Position numbers and translations under genes: made by a program. Shown here piece by piece: positions 56,901-64,000 of a DNA stretch of 64,000 nt. Origin of the DNA: Hyaloperonospora brassicae. Its lineage: Eukaryota; Oomycota; Peronosporomycetes; Peronosporales; Peronosporaceae. Each line of letters opens with the position of its first letter. Positions within the stretch are counted from its first letter, which is position 1. The stretch spans positions 62,001 to 126,000 of the forward strand of contig CANTFL010001458.1 in NCBI GenBank assembly GCA_947650285.1, given 5' to 3'. The notes beneath the pieces were generated by a model. The model was given only the letters and a program-made list of their open reading frames with translations, was not told where the DNA came from and did no database searches.

Positions 56901-59900
56901 GGAAGCGATCGAGATCGTGATCAGTGATCAGATATGTGATCGCGATCGTGATCATTGATCAGGCAGGTGATCGCGATCAGCAAAGCGATTAGATCAGGGA
57001 GGCGATCGCGATCGTGACCGATGATGAGGTAGGTAATCGCGATCAACTTGGTGTGGAGCACACCATGTGATCCGCGATCAGCAAGGCGATCACGATCAGG
57101 AAGCGATCGAGATCGTGATCAGTGATCAGGTATGTGATCGCGATCGTGATCATTGATCAGGTAGGTGATCGCGATCAACTTGGTGTGGAGCACACCATGT
57201 GATCCGCAACAAGCATGGAGACCACGATCAGGAAGCGATCGAGATCGTGATCAGTGATCAGATATGTGATCGCGATCGTGACCATTGATCAGGTAGGTGA
57301 TCGCGATCAAGCTGGTGTGGAGCATACCATGTGATCCGCAATCAGCAAGGCGATCACGATCTGATAGCGATCGAGATCGTGATCAGTGATCAGATATGTG
57401 ATCGCGATCGTGATCATTGATCAGGCAGGTGATCCGCGATCAGCAAGGCGATCACGATCAGGGAGGCGATCGCGATCGTGACCGATGATGAGGTAGGTAA
57501 TCGCGATCAACTTGGTGTGGAGCACACCATGTGATCCGCGATCAGCAAGGCAATCACGATCAGGAAGCGATCGAGATCGTGATCAGTGATCAGATATGTG
57601 ATCGAGATCGTGATCAGTGATCAGGTAGGTGATCGCGATCAAGCTGGTGTGGAGCACACCATGTGATCCGCGATCAGCAAGGCGATCACGATCAGGAAGC
57701 GATCGAGATCGTGAAAGTGATCAGATATGTGCTCGCGATCGTGATCATTGATCAGGTAGGTGATCGCGATCAACTTGGTGTGGAGCACACCATGTGATCC
57801 GCAACCAGCATGGCGATCACGATCAGGAAGCGATCGAGATCGTGATCAGTGATCAGATATGTGATCGCGATCGTGATCATTGATCAGGCAGGTGATCGCG
57901 ATCAGCAAAGCGATCACGATCAGGAAGGATCGTGATCGTGACCATTGATCAGGTAGGTGATCGCGATCAACTTGGTGTGGAGCACACCATGTGATCCGCG
58001 ATCAGCAAGGCGATCACGATCAGGAAGCGATCGAGATCGTGATCAGTGATCAGGTATGTGATCGCGATCGTGATCATTGATCAGGTAGGTGATCGCGATC
58101 AACTTGGTGTGGAGCACACCATGTGATCCGCAACAAGCATGGAGACCACGATCAGGAAGCGATCGAGATCGTGATCAGTGATCAGATATGTGATCGCGAT
58201 CGTGACCATTGATCAGGTAGGTGATCGCGATCAAGCTGGTGTGGAGCATACCATGTGATCCGCAATCAGCAAGGCGATCACGATCTGGAAGCGATCGAGA
58301 TCGTGATCAGTGATCAGATATGTGATCGCGATCGTGATCATTGATCAGGCAGGTGATCCGCGATCAGCAAGGCGATCACGATCAGGGAGGCGATCGCGAT
58401 CGTGACCGATGATGAGGTAGGTAATCGCGATCAACTTGGTGTGGAGCACACCATGTGATCCGCGATCAGCAAGGCAATCACGATCAGGAAGCGATCGAGA
58501 TCGTGATCAGTGATCAGATATGTGATCGAGATCGTGATCAGTGATCAGGTAGGTGATCGCGATCAAGCTGGTGTGGAGCACACCATGTGATCCGCGATCA
58601 GCAAGGCGATCACGATCAGGAAGCGATCGAGATCGTGAAAGTGATCAGATATGTGCTCGCGATCGTGATCATTGATCAGGTAGGTGATCGCGATCAACTT
58701 GGTGTGGAGCACACCATGTGATCCGCGACAAGCAGGAGATCACGATCAGGAAGCGATCGAGATCGTGATCAGTGATCAGATATGTGATCGCGATCGTGAC
58801 ATTGATCAGGTATGTGATCGCGATCAAGTTGGTGTGGAGCACACCATGTGATCCGCGATCAGCAAGGCGATCACGATCAGGAAGCGATCGAGATCGTGAT
58901 CAGTGATCAGGTATGTGATCGCGATCGTGATCATTGATCAGGAGGTGATGGATAGAAGGGATAGATCAGGAGGATCGGATCGTGACCATTGATCAGGTAG
59001 GTGATCGCGATCAACTTGGTGTGGAGCACACCATGTGATCCGCGATCAGCAAGGCGATCACGATCAGGAAGCGATCGAGATCGTGATCAGTGATCAGATA
59101 TGTGATCGCGGTCGTGACCATTGATCAGGTAGGTGATCGCGATCAAGTTGGTGTGGAGCACACCATGTGATCCGCGATCAGCAAGGCGATCACGATCAGG
59201 AAGCGATCGAGATCGTGATCAGTGATCAGGTATGTGATCGCGATCGTGATATTGATCAGGTAGGTGATCGCGATCAGCAAAGCGATCAGATCAGGGAGGC
59301 GATCGCGATCGTGACCATGATGAGGTAGGTGATCGCGATCAACTTGGTGTGGAGCACACCATGTGATCCGCGATCAGCAAGGCGATCACGATCAGGAAGC
59401 GATCGAGATCGTGATCAGTGATCAGATATGTGATCGAGATCGTGATCATTGATCAGGTAGGTGATCGCGATCAAGCTGGTGTGGAGCACACCATGTGATC
59501 CGCGATCAGCAAGGCGATCACGATCAGGAAGCGATCGAGATCGTGATAGTGATAGATAGGTCGCGATCGTGATCATTGATCAGGTAGGTGATCGCGATCA
59601 ACTTGGTGTGGAGCACACCATGTGATCCGCGATCAGCAAGGCGATCACGATCAGGAAGCGATCGAGATCGTGATCAGTGATAGATGTGACGTTGACCATT
59701 GATCAGGTAGGTGATCGCGATCAAGTTGGTGTGGAGCACACCATGTGATCCGCGATCAGCAAGGCGATCACGATCAGGAAGCGATCGAGATCGTGATCAG
59801 TGATCAGGTATGTGATCGCGATCGTGATCATTGATCAGGTAGGTGATCGCGATCAAGCTGGTGTGGAGCATACCATGTGATCCGCAATCAGCAAGGCGAT

Positions 59901-62900
59901 CACGATCTGGAAGCGATCGAGATCGTGATCAGTGATCAGATATGTGATCGCGATCGTGATCATTGATCAGGCAGGTGATCCGCGATCAGCAAGGCGATCA
60001 CGATCAGGGAGGCGATCGCGATCGTGACCGATGATGAGGTAGGTAATCGCGATCAACTTGGTGTGGAGCACACCATGTGATCCGCGATCAGCAAGGCAAT
60101 CACGATCAGGAAGCGATCGAGATCGTGATCAGTGATCAGGTATGTGATCGCGATCGTGATCATTGATCAGGCAGGTGATCGCGATCAGCAAGCGATAGAT
60201 AGGGAGGGATGGATGTGAGGTGATGAGGTAGGTGATCGCGATCAACTTGGTGTGGAGCACACCATGTGATCCGCGATCAGCAAGGCGATCACGATCAGGA
60301 AGCGATCGAGATCGTGATCAGTGATCAGGTATGTGATCGCGATCGTGACCATTGATCAGGTAGGTGATCGCGATCAAGCTGGTGTGGAGCATACCATGTG
60401 ATCCGCAATCAGCAAGGCGATCACGATCTGGAAGCGATCGAGATCGTGATCAGTGATCAGATATGTGATCGCGATCGTGATCATTGATCAGGCAGGTGAT
60501 CCGCGATCAGCAAGGCGATCACGATCAGGGAGGCGATCGCGATCGTGACCGATGATGAGGTAGGTAATCGCGATCAACTTGGTGTGGAGCACACCATGTG
60601 ATCCGCGATCAGCAAGGCGATCACGATCAGGAAGCGATCGAGATCGTGATCAGTGATCAGGTATGTGATCGCGATCGTGATCATTGATCAGGTAGGTGAT
60701 CGCGATCAACTTGGTGTGGAGCACACCATGTGATCCGCGATCAGCAAGGCGATCACGATCAGGAAGCGATCGAGATCGTGATCAGTGATCAGATATGTGA
60801 TCGAGATCGTGATCAGTGATCAGGTAGGTGATCGCGATCAAGCTGGTGTGGAGCACACCATGTGATCCGCGATCAGCAAGGCGATCACGATCAGGAAGCG
60901 ATCGAGATCTGAAAGTGATCAGATATGTGCTCGCGATCGTGATCATTGATCAGGTAGGTGATCGCGATCAACTTGGTGTGGAGCACACCATGTGATCCGC
61001 AACCAGCATGGCGATCACGATCAGGAAGCGATCGAGATCGTGATCAGTGATCAGATATGTGACCGCGGTCGTGACCATTGATCAGGTAGGTGATCGCGAT
61101 CAAGCTGGTGTGGAGCACACCATGTGATCCGCGATCAGCAAGGCGATCACGATCAGGAAGCGATCGAGATCGTGATCAGTGATCAGGTATGTGATCGCGA
61201 TCGTGATCATTGATCAGGCAGGTGATCCGCGATCAGCAAAGCGATCACGATCAGGAAGGCGATCGCGATCGTGACCAATGATGAGGTAGGTAATCGCGAT
61301 CAACTTGGTGTGGAGCACACCATGTGATCCGCGATCAGCAAGGCGATCACGATCAGGAAGCGATCGAGATCGTGATCAGTGATCAGGTATGTGATCGCGA
61401 TCGTGATCATTGATCAGGTAGGTGATCGCGATCAACTTGGTGTGGAGCACACCATGTGATCCGCAACAAGCAAGGCGATCACGATCAGGAAGCGATCGAG
61501 ATCGTGATCAGTGATCAGATATGTGATCGCGATCGTGACCATTGATCAGGTAGGTGATCGCGATCAAGCTGGTGTGGAGCATACCATGTGATCCGCGATC
61601 AGCAAGGCGATCACGATCAGGAAGCGATCGAGATCGTGATCAGTGATCAGATATGTGATCGCGATCGTGATCATTGATCAGGCAGGTGATCCGCGATCAG
61701 CAAGGCGATCACGATCAGGGAGGCGATCGCGATCGTGACCGATGATGAGGTAGGTAATCGCGATCAACTTGGTGTGGAGCACACCATGTGATCCGCGATC
61801 AGCAAGGCGATCACGATCAGGAAGCGATCGAGATCGTGATCAGTGATCAGGTATGTGATCGCGATCGTGATCAGTGATCAGGTAGGTGATCGCGATCAAG
61901 TTGGTGTGGAGCACACCATGTGATCCGCGATCAGCAAGGCGATCACGATCAGGAAGCGATCGAGATCGTGAAAGTGATCAGATATGTGCTCGCGATCGTG
62001 ATCATTGATCAGGTAGGTGATCGCGATCAAGTTGGTGTGGAGCACACCATGTGATCCGCGATCAAGCAAGGCGATCACGATCAGGAAGCGATCGAGATCG
62101 TGATCAGTGATCAGATATGTGATCGAGATCGTGATCAGTGATCAGATATGTGATCGCGATCGTGACCATTGATCTGGTATGTGATCGCGATCAAGTTGGT
62201 GTGGAGCACACCGTGTGATCCGCGACCAGCATGGCGATCACGATCAGGAAGCGATCGAGATCGTGATCAGTGATCAGATATGTGACCGCGGTCGTGACCA
62301 TTGATCAGGTAGGTGATCGCGATCAAGCTGGTGTGGAGCACACCATGTGATCCGCGATCAGCAAGGCGATCACGATCAGGAAGCGATCGAGATCGTGATC
62401 AGTGATCAGGTATGTGATCGCGATCGTGATCATTGATCAGGCAGGTGATCGCGATCAGCAAAGCGATCACGATCAGGAAGCGATCGAATCGTGACCATTG
62501 ATGAGGTAGGTGATCGCGATCAAGCTGGTGTGGAGCACACCATGTGATCCGCGATCAGCAAGGCGATCACGATCAGGAAGCGATCGAGATCGTGATCAGT
62601 GATCAGGTATGTGATCGCGATCAAGTTGGTCGTTGATCACTAGGTGATCGCGATCAGCAAGGCGATCACGATCAGGGACGCGATCGCGATCGTGACCATT
62701 GATCAGGTAGGTGATCGCGATCAACTTGGTGTGGAGCACACCATGTGATCCGCGATCAGCAAGGCGATCACGATCAGGAAGCGATCGAGATCGTGATCAG
62801 TGATCAGGTATGTGCTCGCGATCGTGATCATTGATCAGGTAGGTGATCGCGATCAAGCTGGTGTGGAGCACACCATGTGATCCGCGATCAGCAAGGCGAT

Positions 62901-64000
62901 CACGATCAGGAAGCGATCGAGATCGTGATCAGTGATCAGGTATGTGATCGCGATCAAGTTGGTGTGGAGCACACCATGTGATCCGCGATCAGCAAGGCGA
63001 TCACGATCAGGGAAGCGATCGAGATCGTGATCAATGATCAGGTAGGTGATCGCGATCAAGTTGGTGTGGAGCACACCATGTGATCCGCGATCAGCAAGGC
63101 GATCACGATCAGGAAGCGATCGAGATCGTGATCAGTGATCAGGTATGTGATCGCGATCAAGTTGGTGTGGAGCACACCATGTGATCCGCGATCAGCAAGG
63201 CGATCACGATCAGGAAGCGATCGAGATCGTGATCAGTGATCAGGTATGTGATCGCGATCAAGTTGGTGTGGAGCACACCATGTGATCCGCGATCAGCAAG
63301 GCGATCACGATCAGGAAGCGATCGAGATCGTGATCAGTGATCAGATATGTGATCGCGATCGTGACCATTGATCTGGTATGTGATCGCGATCAAGTTGGTG
63401 TGGAGCACACCATGTGATCCGCGATCAGCATGGCGATCACGATCAGGAAGCGATCGAGATCGTGATCAGTGATCAGATATGTGATCGCGATCGTGACCAT
63501 TGATCAGGTAGGTGATCGCGATCAAGTTGGTGTGGAGCACACCATGTGATCCGCGATCAGCAAGGCGATCACGATCAGGAAGCGATCGAGATCGTGATCA
63601 GTGATCAGATATGTGATCGTGATCGTGACGATTGATCAGGTAGGTGATCGCGATCAAGCTGGTGTGGAGCACACCATGTGATCCGCGATCAGCAAGGCGA
63701 TCACGATCAGGAAGCGATCGAGATCGTGATCAGTGATCAGGTATGTGGTCGCGATCGTGATCATTGATCAGGTAGGTGATCGCGATCAAGTGGTGTGGAG
63801 CACACCATGTGATCCGCGATCAGCAAGGCGATCACGATCAGGAAGCGATCGAGATCGTGATCAGTGATCAGGTATGTGATCGCGATCGTGACATTGATCA
63901 GGTAGGTGATCGCGATCAAGTTGGTGTGGAGCACACCATGTGATCCGCGATCAGCAAGGCGATCACGATCAGGAAGCGATCGAGATCGTGATCAGTGATC
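50973..64000 (+). repeat. GATC-rich satellite array, over 13 kb, open ended
   Basis: Head-to-tail units of two main lengths, 132 bp and 101 bp (the short form lacks a 31-bp internal subrepeat), continue without interruption to the window edge, roughly 100 copies. A typical 132-bp unit has 13 GATC sites where chance predicts about one in two units. Constant landmarks are GGTGTGGAGCACACC, GATCCGCGATCAGCAAGGCG and AGGAAGCGATCGAGATCG. Multi-unit blocks recur, for example about 925 bp apart at 57,318 and 58,243. It is the reverse complement of the repeat in the element B LTRs. Short open frames inside it are by-products of the repeat. Confidence 0.97.

Noticed and set aside
50973..64000. Small ORFs inside the satellite
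   Set aside because: They recur with the repeat and encode only translated satellite.
50973..64000. Telomeric repeat
   Set aside because: Unit length and sequence are unlike any telomere repeat, and the same unit is inside LTRs.

Overview
The window looks like a gene-poor, repeat-dense stretch of an oomycete genome (Phytophthora or a downy mildew relative). Reasons: the Ty3/gypsy and Ty1/copia polyprotein remnants read like those that fill Peronosporales genomes, there is a match to the oomycete Inr-type core promoter at 17,886, and there is no sign of prokaryotic gene organisation. Almost every recognisable coding region is a decayed retrotransposon broken by stops and frameshifts. All calls were made by reading the sequence; no database search was run.

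Layout. 1-420 is the PBS and LTR edge of a truncated gypsy element. 3,095-13,016 is a complete but dead Ty3/gypsy element (A, sense = minus strand) with paired LTRs and a perfect TTACC target duplication; its RT gene is split by a 2-kb LTR of a second family (8,002-9,990). 13,022-19,578 is mostly unrecognised, but holds a solo LTR (14,025-14,469), a 14-bp minisatellite (17,031-17,292) and a broken small secreted cysteine-rich gene with a recognisable promoter. 19,579-20,877 is the LTR and gag start of a third gypsy element (C), cut by element B. 20,878-35,048 is element B, a 14-kb gypsy chromovirus (sense = minus) with dual RNase H, DD35E integrase, chromodomain, and LTRs that contain GATC-rich tandem repeats. 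35,230-38,380 is a copia relic, followed by LTR debris, AT-rich DNA and an unknown ORF split by a solo LTR (40,939-41,329, TSD CTGCT). 42,279-50,972 is a second, inverted, nearly identical copy of the core of element B. From 50,973 to the end (13 kb, open at the window edge) is one continuous GATC-rich satellite.

Main observations. (1) The satellite unit is the same as the tandem repeat inside the element B LTR and has the orientation expected for the 3' LTR of the right-hand copy, so the array looks like a runaway expansion of an LTR-internal repeat. (2) Elements A and B, from different families, each carry a long coiled-coil ORF on the opposite strand between pol and the 3' LTR, an arrangement otherwise familiar from plant Tat-type retrotransposons. 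(3) The LTRs of the A/C family are a chain of hairpins whose sequences differ between copies while pairing is kept. (4) The two arms of the B inverted repeat are nearly identical in their core but about 6% diverged at both edges, the signature of gene conversion. (5) Several short stretches of the satellite differ from neighbouring units almost only by loss of C bases, which points to either an unusual mutational process or a systematic sequencing error.
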